Assembly (NCBI GenBank): GCA_903892415.1
Contig: CAITIQ010000173.1
Coordinates: forward strand, 1-64,000
Direction: 5' to 3'
Length of the DNA stretch: 64,000 nt
Source of the DNA: an uncultured delta proteobacterium
GTDB taxonomy: Bacteria; Myxococcota_A; Polyangia; Polyangiales; Polyangiaceae
Shown: positions 18,592-27,617 of the stretch, piece after piece
Position numbering within the stretch: the stretch's first letter is position 1
How the letters are laid out: the number at the start of each line of letters is the position of its first letter
Program-made: the position numbers and the translations under genes
Notes under the pieces: generated by a model
The model's input: only the letters and a program-made list of their open reading frames with translations
What the model was told of the DNA's origin: nothing
The model's database searches: none

Positions 18592-19269
18592 ATGAGTACG
18601 ACGACCAATCAGTGGATGCCACGCGAAAAGGCCCTCGCCCAAGGGCTCGACCGGCTCGGGGACAGCGACCTTCTGGCGTTGCTGCTCGGCACCGGTACCG
18701 CCGGCGCCAGCGTGTTTGAAGTGGCGAGCGGTCTGCTTGCGGTGCACGGCGGCTTGGAGGGGCTTTCGCGTTTGCACCCACCAACCTTGGCCGAGTCCAA
18801 GGGGCTCGGTCCGGCGCGTGCGTTGCGGCTCGCTGCGGCCTTCGAACTGGGGCGGCGGGCGCAGCTTTCAGAGTCCCGGCCGCGCAAGCGCGTGACTCGG
18901 GCCGAGGACGTCTCGGCCTATGTCACGGCCCAGCTAGGCAGGCTGGACCATGAGGAGATGTGGCTCTTGTGTCTGGATGGGCAGAACGGCGTGCGGACCT
19001 TTCGCAGGGTGGCCCAAGGCGGGCTTCACGGATGTTCTGTATCGGCGCGCGATATTTTGCGTTCGGCGCTGCTCGACGCGGCCTCGGCGATCGTGGTTTG
19101 CCACAACCATCCGAGCGGTGATCCGACGCCCAGCCCGGCCGACGTGCTGATGACGAGGCAGCTCTCGGAGGCGGCGGAACAGGTCGGAATCGCGCTGGTT
19201 GACCACGTGATCGTGGCGCGCGGGCGTTTCTCGTCGATGCTCGAGCTTGGAATCCTGCAGTGTGTCTGA
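18592..19269 (+). CDS. RadC-family JAB-domain protein
   Basis: Start at 18592 (the longer frame adds 28 improbable residues). The 225-residue protein has an N-terminal helix-hairpin-helix-like region ending GLGPARALRLAAAFELGRR, then a JAB1/MPN metalloprotease-like domain with HNHPSGDPTPSPAD, the RadC signature whose two histidines and aspartate would bind zinc. The name radC is historical; E. coli RadC does not act in DNA repair, and the family's true role is unresolved. Divergent from the kinase and 80 bp ahead of the PP2C gene. Confidence 0.9.
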   Translation: MSTTTNQWMPREKALAQGLDRLGDSDLLALLLGTGTAGASVFEVASGLLAVHGGLEGLSRLHPPTLAESKGLGPARALRLAAAFELGRRAQLSESRPRKRVTRAEDVSAYVTAQLGRLDHEEMWLLCLDGQNGVRTFRRVAQGGLHGCSVSARDILRSALLDAASAIVVCHNHPSGDPTPSPADVLMTRQLSEAAEQVGIALVDHVIVARGRFSSMLELGILQCV

Positions 19270-19349
19270 ACATGCGGCGCTGCTTCGGAGGGCCGACCGC
19301 AAGTCAGAGAGTGTCAAGCGCGTAAAATCTCGGTACCTTCTCCGCTCGA

Positions 19350-20813
19350 ATGACGCTCGACGCGATCCAATATTTTCCGAAGACGGATGTCGGGCGGGTG
19401 CGCGATCTCAACGAGGACAACTACCTCGTCGATAAGAAGCTCGCGATCAGCCTGGTGGCCGACGGTATGGGTGGGCACGCCGCTGGGGAGGTCGCCAGCG
19501 CGATCGCCGTGCGCGTCATTCACCAAGAGATCAAGAAGCGGCAAGACCTGATCAAGGCCTACGGGGAAGGGCGCGTCTCCCGCGACGCCGGCCGGGAGAT
19601 TCAGCATCTGCTGGAGTCGGCGGTGTTGCGAGCCTGCTCTCGGGTGCATGAGGAAGCCAAGAGTGATGCGGCCAAACGCGGCATGGGCACCACGCTCTCT
19701 GCCTTGCTCGTCACTGGCGCCTACGGCTTCGTGGCGCATGTCGGGGATAGCCGCATCTACCTGCACCGCAACGGTAAGATCCAGCAGATCACCGAGGATC
19801 ATACGGTCTACAACGAGCTCGTTCGGCGCGGTCGTTTGACCAAGGAGCAGATCGAGAAGGTCGCCCAAAAGAACGCTGTTACCCGCGCGGTTGGGGTCTA
19901 CGAGCGGGTCGAGGTGGATACCTTGATGATCGACCTGCTGCCAGGAGACCAGTTCCTGCTCGCCTCGGACGGCTTGCATGGCTACATCAACCACGTCGCG
20001 GAGCTCGAGCCCTACTTCGAGGATGAGGACGGCGAGCGCGCCGCCACCGAGCTGATCGAGCTGGCCAACAACAAGGGCGGCAAAGACAACATCACCTGCG
20101 TGCTGGTGCGCATCGGCGGCTCCGGTGAAGTCGCCTCCAACCTCGCGCGCAAGCTCGAGCAAAAGAAGCAGGCCCTGCGCAGCATGCCCCTGTTCTCGAA
20201 GCTGCAAGAGCGTGAACTCCTGCGCATCATGCAGGTCGCCGACGTATTGGAGTTCGGACCTGGCGATTGCGTCGTGCGGGAGGGAGATCGCGGGGACGAG
20301 CTGTTCATCGTGATCGACGGCATGCTGGAGATCCTGCGCGGTGAGCAGGTTCTCTCGGAGGTCGGGCCAGGCGAGCACTTCGGTGAAATGGCGCTGATTC
20401 GCAGTACGCCGCGGTCGGCCACGGTTCGCTCGCTGGACGTGAGTGAGCTGATCGCGATCCGGCGCAGTGAGTTCTTCTCGATCTTGCGCAAAGAGCACGA
20501 ACTCGCGGTCAAGCTCCTGTGGCAGTTCCTCGGCGTCTTGGCCGATCGTCTGGATCAGACTTCGCGTGATCTCTCGACCGCCAAAGAAGAATTGGCCGCT
20601 GAAGACATCTCCGATGCGATCGCCGAGGACGTGGAGGAGACTTCGTCGGAGGCGCGTCTCTCGCTCGCTGACCGGCTGTTCGACGAGAACACGGCGCCCG
20701 AAGGCATGCCGCCGGTTAGCAGCGGATTGCGCGGCTCTACGGAGGGCGGGGCTCAGCTTGGCTCGGCTCGCGATTCGAGCTCGCTCGGAGCCGACGAACC
20801 CAACGCGAAGTGA
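19350..20813 (+). CDS. PP2C phosphatase fused to cyclic-nucleotide-binding domain
   Basis: A 487-residue cytoplasmic fusion. Residues 1-250 form a PPM/PP2C Ser/Thr phosphatase with all metal-site motifs: RDLNEDN, ADGMGGH, GMGTTL, AHVGDSR, LASDG and KDNITC. Residues about 270-410 form a cNMP-binding domain, with the phosphate-binding cassette GEHFGEMALIRSTPRSATV containing the usual Glu and Arg. The tail is acidic and probably disordered. The arrangement suggests dephosphorylation of kinase targets tuned by cAMP or cGMP. It is a natural counterpart of the Ser/Thr kinases in this window. The next gene's GTG overlaps its TGA by 4 bp. Confidence 0.93.
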   Translation: MTLDAIQYFPKTDVGRVRDLNEDNYLVDKKLAISLVADGMGGHAAGEVASAIAVRVIHQEIKKRQDLIKAYGEGRVSRDAGREIQHLLESAVLRACSRVHEEAKSDAAKRGMGTTLSALLVTGAYGFVAHVGDSRIYLHRNGKIQQITEDHTVYNELVRRGRLTKEQIEKVAQKNAVTRAVGVYERVEVDTLMIDLLPGDQFLLASDGLHGYINHVAELEPYFEDEDGERAATELIELANNKGGKDNITCVLVRIGGSGEVASNLARKLEQKKQALRSMPLFSKLQERELLRIMQVADVLEFGPGDCVVREGDRGDELFIVIDGMLEILRGEQVLSEVGPGEHFGEMALIRSTPRSATVRSLDVSELIAIRRSEFFSILRKEHELAVKLLWQFLGVLADRLDQTSRDLSTAKEELAAEDISDAIAEDVEETSSEARLSLADRLFDENTAPEGMPPVSSGLRGSTEGGAQLGSARDSSSLGADEPNAK

Positions 20814-22156
20814 GCGGCTCGCTGCCTCCGCTAGGGAGGGCGTCGGTGGCAGCCGCGCTGCTCGCGACGCTCGGCGCCCCTCACGCCCTCTGGGCTGCAC
20901 CGCCGGCAACCCCGGCGACGCTCGAGCCGGTGCGTGAGCCGGTGCTCGCTTCGGAGCCGGTGGTGATGCGCGAGCCGGGCGAGCCGATGGTCTTGCCCGA
21001 CGCTGCTGATGAGCGCGACCCTTTCGATATCGAGCTGCAGCTCGGTTACCGCTTCTCCTTCGAGGGCGGCCTGCTCACCCGCGGCGAACAAGCCGCGGCC
21101 GCGTACGAGCGCTTCTCTTCGCTGCTAACGCCGGAGGTCCGCGTCGGGATGTACCGTGATTTGGTCGGCTTTTTGCGCCTTCCGGTGCTCCTGGCCGAGA
21201 CCAACGACATCGGTAAGCGCGCGGGAGGAGCCGAGTCGCTCAGTTTCGAGGGCGAGACGTTGGCCGCTTTGCCCTTCGCTTCGCCGGCGCGCAGCGGGCT
21301 CAAGAGCTTTGCCACCGGCATCACCTACGGTCTGATGAACCAAGCGCGCGACCCTTCGTTGCCCAGTTGGAACCTCGGGCTGGAGGCGGAGTTCTCGGTC
21401 GGCGACCCGATCCAAGCTTGCGTAAAGCGGCCGGTCGAAGGCGAGCTCTCCTGCGCTGACCCAGGCGACGTAAACCGCAACGGCGCGCGCGACGAGGGCG
21501 AGCCAGCGCTCGAGCCGGGGCTGGTGTCGGGCTTGACGCGCGAGTCGCTGACGTTGCGGCTCGAGAGCAAGCTCTCGCGGCGGATTCGCTTTGTGGAGCC
21601 CTTCGGCGGTGTGAGCGCAGCCGTTGAGCTGCCATTCGCGGACAGCCCGCTCCTGCGCGAGGGCGCGTTCACCTTGCCGCCGGTGCACGCGCGTGCGGAG
21701 CTGGGCGTTGGGTTTTTGCCCTGGGAGAACCGCGAACGTCACAGCCGCGTTTGGTTGGATCTGCGCTTGCGCGCGACCTTCGTCTCGCGTGGGCCGGACA
21801 TCTCGCCGGCCTTCGATCTGGCGGGCGCGAGCTCGGCGCTCGCCCTGCGTCGGCTGGTGACGGTGGGCTCGGAGCAAGCGGCGCTCAACGGGGTGATGAT
21901 CGCGGACGCGCACGCGCGCATCGGCGGGCTCACTTCATTTATTTGGCGCGCCAGTCAGATCATTCGTTTTGGTGCGGAGGTCGAGCTCGAACACGCGACG
22001 CCGCACAGTGTTGCGAGTGAGCTCTCCTGCGAGCAATCCCCTGGTTCTTGTGACTATCTTCACTACCGCGAGGCCGTGCATCGCGACGACGTCGAGCTCG
22101 GCGTTTCGAGCTCGGTCTCCTTCGGACTCGGAGCAAGTGGTGCGGTGATGTTTTGA
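20810..22156 (+). CDS. Predicted outer-membrane beta-barrel-like protein
   Basis: Starts with GTG in a 4-bp overlap with the PP2C stop, so it is translationally coupled. The 448-residue product has a signal peptide (cleavage near ALWA), a Pro/Val/Glu-rich segment with three copies of EPV, then alternating beta-strand-like sequence with aromatic residues, resembling an outer-membrane barrel. The segment DVNRNGARDEGEP resembles a calcium-binding loop. It ends GLGASGAVMF, a terminal aromatic residue as in many barrels. No named family. Confidence 0.7.
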   Translation: MSGSLPPLGRASVAAALLATLGAPHALWAAPPATPATLEPVREPVLASEPVVMREPGEPMVLPDAADERDPFDIELQLGYRFSFEGGLLTRGEQAAAAYERFSSLLTPEVRVGMYRDLVGFLRLPVLLAETNDIGKRAGGAESLSFEGETLAALPFASPARSGLKSFATGITYGLMNQARDPSLPSWNLGLEAEFSVGDPIQACVKRPVEGELSCADPGDVNRNGARDEGEPALEPGLVSGLTRESLTLRLESKLSRRIRFVEPFGGVSAAVELPFADSPLLREGAFTLPPVHARAELGVGFLPWENRERHSRVWLDLRLRATFVSRGPDISPAFDLAGASSALALRRLVTVGSEQAALNGVMIADAHARIGGLTSFIWRASQIIRFGAEVELEHATPHSVASELSCEQSPGSCDYLHYREAVHRDDVELGVSSSVSFGLGASGAVMF

Positions 22157-22185
22157 CTTCGACAGAAGTAAGGTATGGGGCGTCC

Positions 22186-23118
22186 ATGCAGTTCGTCGTC
22201 GAAGAGAGCGAAGCGGGCGTCCGATTGGACAAGCTCTTGACGAGCCGCCTCTCGGGTTTGGGCAGAGTCACCGTCAAGAAGCTGTTTGCCGAGGGCAAAG
22301 TGAACATCGTCAGCGAGGGCCGCAGGCCGCGGCGCGCCGCCAAAGGCGATGTCGCAGTGCTCGGTACAACCTTGGAGGTCGAGGTCGAGACCACGTCCAC
22401 GGTGGCTGTCGCTGATCCGGAGGCCAAGCTGACGGTGCTGCTCGAGACCGAGCAGTTTGTGGTGCTCGAGAAGCCGTCGGGTCAGCCCACGGCGCCGCTC
22501 GCGCCCGGCGAGCGCGGTGCGTTGGCCAACGCGCTGGTGGCCCGTTACCCCGACGTCGCTTCGTGTGGCTTTTCTCCGCGCGAGCCCGGGCTGTGCCACC
22601 GGCTGGACACCGACACCTCCGGCCTCGTATTGGCTGCGCGCAACCCGGCCGCCTTCGAGGCGCTCACCGCGGGCCTGCGGGAAGGCCGGCTGGACAAGCG
22701 TTATTGGCTGATCGTTTCGGCGCTGGATCTGCCGGAGAGCGGGACGATCGAGATCCCGCTCGCGCCCCACCCGAAGGATCGCCGGCGCGTGCTCGCCTGC
22801 GTGCATCCGCGCGACGTCGAACGTGAAAATCCGCGGCCGGCCACCACGATGTGGACCAAGCTGCGTGAACACGGTGGATTGGCGCTGGTGGAGGCCCGCG
22901 CGCCGAGAGCGCTGCGCCACCAAATTAGGGCCCACTTCGCGGCGATTGGCTTTCCCCTTTTGGGGGATGCGCTCTACGGCGGAGGCACCACCCACGATCT
23001 CAAACGGCACGCGCTGCACGCGCATCGCATCGCTTGGCCGGGAGACGCCACGGTGCCGGCCTTCACGGTGACGAGCCCGCTGCCGGCCGACCTAGTCGGC
23101 CTCGTACCCGAGGTCTGA
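22186..23118 (+). CDS. RluA-family pseudouridine synthase
   Basis: Start set at ATG 22186, giving the S4 domain its normal beginning; an upstream TTG would add 11 residues. The 310-residue protein has an N-terminal S4 RNA-binding domain (VRLDKLL to about residue 60) and the RluA catalytic core with HRLDTDTSGLVLAAR, where Asp is the nucleophile that isomerises uridine in RNA. LRHQIRAHFAAIGFPLLGD is the conserved late motif. Likely target is 23S rRNA or tRNA; the exact site cannot be told. In the PP2C to DsbA run of genes. Confidence 0.92.
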   Translation: MQFVVEESEAGVRLDKLLTSRLSGLGRVTVKKLFAEGKVNIVSEGRRPRRAAKGDVAVLGTTLEVEVETTSTVAVADPEAKLTVLLETEQFVVLEKPSGQPTAPLAPGERGALANALVARYPDVASCGFSPREPGLCHRLDTDTSGLVLAARNPAAFEALTAGLREGRLDKRYWLIVSALDLPESGTIEIPLAPHPKDRRRVLACVHPRDVERENPRPATTMWTKLREHGGLALVEARAPRALRHQIRAHFAAIGFPLLGDALYGGGTTHDLKRHALHAHRIAWPGDATVPAFTVTSPLPADLVGLVPEV

Positions 23119-23190
23119 GCGCCGCGCATAAGCTGCGGGAATCGCGCGCCGCAGCCTGACAACGCCGCCAATCTATGGCATGGACCGGCG

Positions 23191-24063
23191 ATGAGCGACG
23201 CGGACGAAGAGGCCCGAGACAGTTCACCGCCTGCCAGCGCCAAGAGCGTCAAGAAGGGCGCTCGGCCGTCGGCCCACAAGAGCGAGGAGCGAGCGGTGAC
23301 GGTGGAGGTCGCTGCGACCAAAACCAAGGCTCGCACCTTCACCGGCGCGCATTTGGCGATGACGTTGGTGGCGGGCATCGCGCTGGGCGGTGGGGGCACC
23401 TTCATCGCGGCGAAGAACGGGCTGTTCAACCCGAGCAAAGAAGCCGCGCAGAACCGTGAAAAGCCCAACGCTTATGTGCCGGCCGCGCAGTGGACGGTCA
23501 AGGAAGGGCCTGAGCACGCCAAGGTAACGATCGTCGATTTCAGCGACTTTCAGTGCCCGCATTGCTCGCGCGTGGCTCCGCTTTTGAAGGAGCTCGTACG
23601 CTCGTACGACGGAGCCGTGAGCGTTCATTTGCGCAACTTCCCTTTGCAAATGCACGCTGACGCCGAGCCCGCTGCTCGCGCGCTACAAGCTGCTTCACGG
23701 CAGGGCAAAGGCGGCGAGATGAGCGAAAAGATGTTCGCCAATATGAAGGCGCTCTCGAGCGAAGATCTCGAGCGCTACGCAGGCGAGCTCGGGCTCGACG
23801 TGGCGAAGTTCAAAGCGGACTTCGAGAGTCAGGAACTCAAGGATGAGGTCGCCAAAGATCTGCAGACCGGTAAAGACGCCGGTGTGCGCGGCACGCCGGC
23901 CATCTTCATCAACGGCTTGCGTTACAACGGCGCGCGTTCTGCGGAGGGCTTCAAGGCCGTGATCGACGCGGAGATCAAGAAGGCCGACGAGCTGATCAAG
24001 AGCGGCACGCCGATCGAGAAGGTGTACGAGACGATCGGTAAGAAGAACGCACCGGGCAGCTGA
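23191..24063 (+). CDS. Membrane-anchored DsbA-like thiol oxidoreductase
   Basis: A 290-residue protein: a charged cytoplasmic N-terminus of about 50 residues, one membrane helix near 53-72 (AMTLVAGIALGGGGTFIAA), then a thioredoxin/DsbA fold in the periplasm. Active site is CPHC in FSDFQCPHCSRVAP; the cis-proline loop is GVRGTPAIFINGL. Family members form or isomerise disulfides in exported proteins. The window encodes many exported Cys-rich lipoproteins that could be clients. It follows the pseudouridine synthase by 72 bp. Confidence 0.9.
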   Translation: MSDADEEARDSSPPASAKSVKKGARPSAHKSEERAVTVEVAATKTKARTFTGAHLAMTLVAGIALGGGGTFIAAKNGLFNPSKEAAQNREKPNAYVPAAQWTVKEGPEHAKVTIVDFSDFQCPHCSRVAPLLKELVRSYDGAVSVHLRNFPLQMHADAEPAARALQAASRQGKGGEMSEKMFANMKALSSEDLERYAGELGLDVAKFKADFESQELKDEVAKDLQTGKDAGVRGTPAIFINGLRYNGARSAEGFKAVIDAEIKKADELIKSGTPIEKVYETIGKKNAPGS

Positions 24064-24084
24064 GCCAGGCCGTCGCCGGAGGTT

Positions 24085-24738
24085 CTACTTCGGAATCTCC
24101 GGCGCAATGCCTTGTCCAACCACCGCGCCGTCCTTCCTAAAGATGAGCGTGCAGCCGCCTCGGCCGCCGGAGTTCGGGCTGACGGTGAGCATGAACTTGT
24201 GTTGGGGCGCGGCCGCTTTGACGAAGACTTTGGCCAGCTCCTCGCACGACGGCGGCGTTCCGTTTTGCACCTGACACTGCACGAGCTGCCCGTACTCCTT
24301 GGTGAGCTCGGTGCGTTTGACCGGGCGGCCTTCTTTGCGAGCGACCTCCTTCTCGACCTTGGCCACCGCGTCCTCGAGCTTCTTGGTATCGATTACGAAG
24401 GCCTGGTCGCAGCCGGCCTCGCGTAGCTCCTCGGTGCCTTTGGCCGTTTGCGCCTCGACCATGAGGGCTGCGATATCCTTGAGCCCGCCGAGCATGCCGC
24501 CGAACTGCGACCAGATGAAGATGCCGATGGCGATGCCCGAGACCAGGAAACACGCCCCGCCGATTAGCAGCGCCAACATGCAGCCGCTCATGCCCTTCTT
24601 GGGCGCTTGCGGCGGGTAAGGCTGCCCATGTGGCGGCTGGCCGAAGGGTGGCTGCTGCGGCTGCCCGTAAGCCGGCTGCGGACTGAACGCCGGCTGCTGC
24701 GGGTATTGATGCGCCGGCGGTCCACCGTAGGGGTTCAT
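24085..24738 (-). CDS. Pro/Gln-rich single-pass membrane protein
   Basis: A 217-residue protein with a Pro/Gln/Tyr/Gly-rich disordered N-terminus (residues 1-48), one membrane helix near 50-75 (CMLALLIGGACFLVSG followed by more hydrophobic residues), and an exported alpha/beta domain with three cysteines (EAGCDQAF, QCQVQNG, PSCEELA). The layout of disordered cytoplasmic tail, helix and small domain is common in myxobacteria. Function unknown. Converges with the DsbA-like gene, 21 bp apart. Confidence 0.75.
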   Translation of the reverse strand: MNPYGGPPAHQYPQQPAFSPQPAYGQPQQPPFGQPPHGQPYPPQAPKKGMSGCMLALLIGGACFLVSGIAIGIFIWSQFGGMLGGLKDIAALMVEAQTAKGTEELREAGCDQAFVIDTKKLEDAVAKVEKEVARKEGRPVKRTELTKEYGQLVQCQVQNGTPPSCEELAKVFVKAAAPQHKFMLTVSPNSGGRGGCTLIFRKDGAVVGQGIAPEIPK

Positions 24739-24751
24739 GCCGGCGAGGGTA

Positions 24752-27451
24752 CTACGGCGTGGGCGTCACCACGATCTCGAGTGCGGGGTTTGCAACGGCT
24801 CCCGGCCCGAAGGCGAAGTCGATCGGCTCGTTGTCGAGCCAGCCCGGGAGCAGGTTGTTGTAGAACGGACTCTCGCGGTGAAGATCGGCGCCGCCGGGCA
24901 GTTGGTACTTCATGCGCGGTCGGTCGGGTCCGAGCTCCACGACGAAGCGCACCGAAGCGCCCGCCGCAAAGCTGAGATCCCAGGGCTCGCCGGCGTCGGG
25001 CAGTGCGCGCTGCGGGTTGGCGACGTTGACCGTGTAGAGCCCGCCCGACGCGGCGTACGGACCGTCGTTGTAGGTGCCGATGCCGAAGCTGTCGTAGATG
25101 CTGCGCAGGCTGAGCGTGTGCAGCCGTCCCCAGCGCCAATCATTCGGCTCGCCGGTGGCGGCGAGGCTGGCCGCGGCTAGCGTGACCGCATAGCGAATCA
25201 CGTCGTTGCGCGTCTCGTTGTTGTTGGGCGTGCTCACGTTGTCCCAGAGCAGCTCGCCCGAACTGAGCGTGTTCGGCGCTTTGAGCGCGCGCACCAGCAG
25301 GTGAACATCGGCGCGATCATTGATCGCGAGGGGCTCGGGCGCGAGCGCGCTGGCCGCGGCGATCTCATCGCCGAGGGCCGCTTCGGTCAGCGCAAACAGC
25401 GTCACGTGGAAGGCGGTGCAGCCGATGGCTTCTGCGGTTTCAGCGGGCGAGCTTGCGTCGGGGGAGCTCTCTGGATCGTGGCCGTCGACGCCGGTTGGGC
25501 AGCTGAACTTCCAATCGGTCAGGGCGTCGATCAGCTGTTGTTCTTGGCTGGTCAGCGTTTGGTCTTCCATCGCCTCCAGCACCGCCGGCACCACCACGCT
25601 GCCGTAAAGCGAGTAGGTGTCACCTTGCAGCGCCGTCATCGTTTCAAACGTATGGGCATCGGCTCCGGCCTCGAGTTGGTCGAGGATGCGCCGATTGCGC
25701 GTACCCTCGGCGCGGGTGATGGCCTGCAGCGCGAGCTGGCCGTCGTTGAGCAAGTCGCCGTCGGCGCTGGCGCCGGTGAGATCCTGATTGGCCGTCGCGA
25801 TCGCACCGGCCGCGGGGTTCTCGGCCTGCGGAAGTTGCTCGAGCGGTACGTAGCCAGCCCATTCGGCCGAGCCGTCGCCGGGCAGCGGCAGCCACGGCGG
25901 TAAAGCGTTCGAGGCCCACGGACGCAGCGGCACGCGCGAATACGGATACCAGGCGATATCGCCGTTCAAATCAGCGACGACGAAGTTCTGACTCGCGGCC
26001 ACCATCAGCGCAACGGCGTCCTTCGCTTCGGAGGTTGAGTTGGCGCGGGCCAACGCAAAGAAACCGTCGAGATCGGTGCCGCTGTCGTGAAGGTTCCAGC
26101 GCACGCTCAGCGCGGTTCCTGCTGCAGCGTCTTCCGCGACGATCGGCCCGTGATGCGGAACCCAACGCAGCGTTTGCGCGACCTGCATGCCGGTGGAGGC
26201 ATCGTCGAACATCACCTCCTGCTCGATGATCGCTACCTCTTGGCCGTTGAACAGCACTGACGCTCCGTCTTCGGACAGCTGCTCGACGTACACGTCGGAG
26301 AGATCCCAGTTGGCGGTGGTAACGCCCCACGCGAGCGACTCGTTGTGACCGATCATCACCGCGGGTAAGCCCGGGAAGGTGCTGCCAGCGACGTGGAATT
26401 GCCCGTCTCCGGCGCTCTTGGCGTCGAGCTCGACCGGGAACCAAATGGCTGGGTTGGTCAACGCGAGATGCGGATCATCGGCGAGCAGGGCGTTACCGCT
26501 CGTGGTGCGGCCGGGCGCGAGCACCCAATTGTTCGAGCCGGATTCGCCCGGTCGCCGGCTCTCGTTGCCGCTGCCGAGGTGCGCGAGGCCCGTTCGTGCC
26601 TGGGCCAATAAGGCGCTGCGTGCAGCGTTGGGCAACTGCCATGGCGTGGGCGCAGGCGAGGGGGAGGGCGGTGCTGCTAGTTCGGCACTGGGCAAGGTGA
26701 AGGCATCGAACACAGGCCGCGCTGAGAAGAGGTCGGGCGCGAGCGCTGGATCCACGAAGGGCGTGAGCTCGGCGCGGGCGATCTCCGCGGGCGCCTTGTT
26801 CGAAAGATCGTGCAACACGTAGAGCCCAACCGCGGCCGAATCGGCGGGCTCCCATTCGCGAATGCCGGCCTTCTCGATCAACGCAAAGTCGTATTCGGTG
26901 GTCAGCGTCGCGCCGTTGCGACCTTCGCGCATATCGCCGATCCAAGCGTTCACCCCGCGTGCATAGGCCTGCAAGTAGCCTTGCACCTCGGGGCTCGCGT
27001 CGCTCACCAGCCGCTCTTCCAGCGGCTCACCGTCGCGCGTCGAGAAGAAGCGGCGATTATCGAAGTCACGTTGCAACACCGTGGCTCCGGCCTTCACCAA
27101 CGAGCCCAAGCGTCCGCGCACCGAGCTGCGCACGAAGTCCATGAAGAAGAAGCGATTGGCCGCATGGAAGTAACCGAGGGCGGCGTAACAATCGTCGTCG
27201 CTGGCGCAGGCCAAATGCAGCAGCCCGTGCTCGTCGTAGGTTGCAGCGACTTCAGCCGAGAGTTCGGGGATGTTGACGCCGGTGGGCCCGGCGCCCCCGC
27301 CTCCGCCCGCACCCGTGCCACCTGCGCCACCACTACCGCCTGCACCCGAGCTACTCCCGCCGCTCGCCGCTGTGTCATCGCCGCACGCGGTCAGAGTCAT
27401 CAGCGCTAGTAGCCCAACCCTCAAGCCGTTTCTTCGCAGCGAAGCTCTCAT
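24752..27451 (-). CDS. Penicillin acylase-family lipoprotein (Ntn hydrolase)
   Basis: Start at 27451 gives lipobox LTAC and a Gly/Ser linker; the longer frame adds 39 non-signal residues. The 899-residue body matches the penicillin/cephalosporin acylase family: alpha-chain region, then GSNNWVLAPGRTTSG, where Ser306 would become the N-terminal nucleophile after self-cleavage, followed by ALLADDPHL and WGVTTANWDLSDVY. Members hydrolyse amide bonds of acylated substrates such as beta-lactams or N-acyl homoserine lactones. Here it would act on the cell surface. Divergent from a TetR regulator with a likely operator between them. Substrate cannot be told. Confidence 0.9.
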   Translation of the reverse strand: MRASLRRNGLRVGLLALMTLTACGDDTAASGGSSSGAGGSGGAGGTGAGGGGGAGPTGVNIPELSAEVAATYDEHGLLHLACASDDDCYAALGYFHAANRFFFMDFVRSSVRGRLGSLVKAGATVLQRDFDNRRFFSTRDGEPLEERLVSDASPEVQGYLQAYARGVNAWIGDMREGRNGATLTTEYDFALIEKAGIREWEPADSAAVGLYVLHDLSNKAPAEIARAELTPFVDPALAPDLFSARPVFDAFTLPSAELAAPPSPSPAPTPWQLPNAARSALLAQARTGLAHLGSGNESRRPGESGSNNWVLAPGRTTSGNALLADDPHLALTNPAIWFPVELDAKSAGDGQFHVAGSTFPGLPAVMIGHNESLAWGVTTANWDLSDVYVEQLSEDGASVLFNGQEVAIIEQEVMFDDASTGMQVAQTLRWVPHHGPIVAEDAAAGTALSVRWNLHDSGTDLDGFFALARANSTSEAKDAVALMVAASQNFVVADLNGDIAWYPYSRVPLRPWASNALPPWLPLPGDGSAEWAGYVPLEQLPQAENPAAGAIATANQDLTGASADGDLLNDGQLALQAITRAEGTRNRRILDQLEAGADAHTFETMTALQGDTYSLYGSVVVPAVLEAMEDQTLTSQEQQLIDALTDWKFSCPTGVDGHDPESSPDASSPAETAEAIGCTAFHVTLFALTEAALGDEIAAASALAPEPLAINDRADVHLLVRALKAPNTLSSGELLWDNVSTPNNNETRNDVIRYAVTLAAASLAATGEPNDWRWGRLHTLSLRSIYDSFGIGTYNDGPYAASGGLYTVNVANPQRALPDAGEPWDLSFAAGASVRFVVELGPDRPRMKYQLPGGADLHRESPFYNNLLPGWLDNEPIDFAFGPGAVANPALEIVVTPTP

Positions 27452-27538
27452 GGTCAACCGTCTCCTTGGCTCGCCGGTGGCTGGTCGAGCACGATGTAGT
27501 GAACTCGACTTAAAGGTCGCACTCAACTCCGCGGGCGC

Positions 27539-27569
27539 ATTGGCTAAGTGACTAATGTTAATTAGCAAT
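27539..27569. promoter_or_regulatory. Candidate TetR operator, acylase/TetR intergenic
   Basis: An AT-rich island in GC-rich DNA. CTAAT and ATTAG form perfect 5-bp arms around GTTA (27552-27565), nested in a wider imperfect repeat ATTGGCTAA (27539) and TTAGCAAT (27562). It lies between the divergent acylase and TetR genes, the usual place for an autoregulatory operator. A second perfect 6-bp hairpin, GCGGAG/CTCCGC, follows at 27580-27596. Confidence 0.5.
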
Positions 27570-27617
27570 TGGGGGTGCCGCGGAGCGTGACTCCGCAGCC
27601 CGTGGTACCGTCACGCC

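Noticed and set aside
18592..19269. DNA-repair role for the RadC-like gene
   Set aside because: The original radC repair phenotype was traced to another gene; the JAB motif alone does not imply repair.
19314..20909. 531-codon minus-strand open frame
   Set aside because: Exactly antisense to the PP2C-cNMP gene, whose motifs are unmistakable; the antisense product has no domain.
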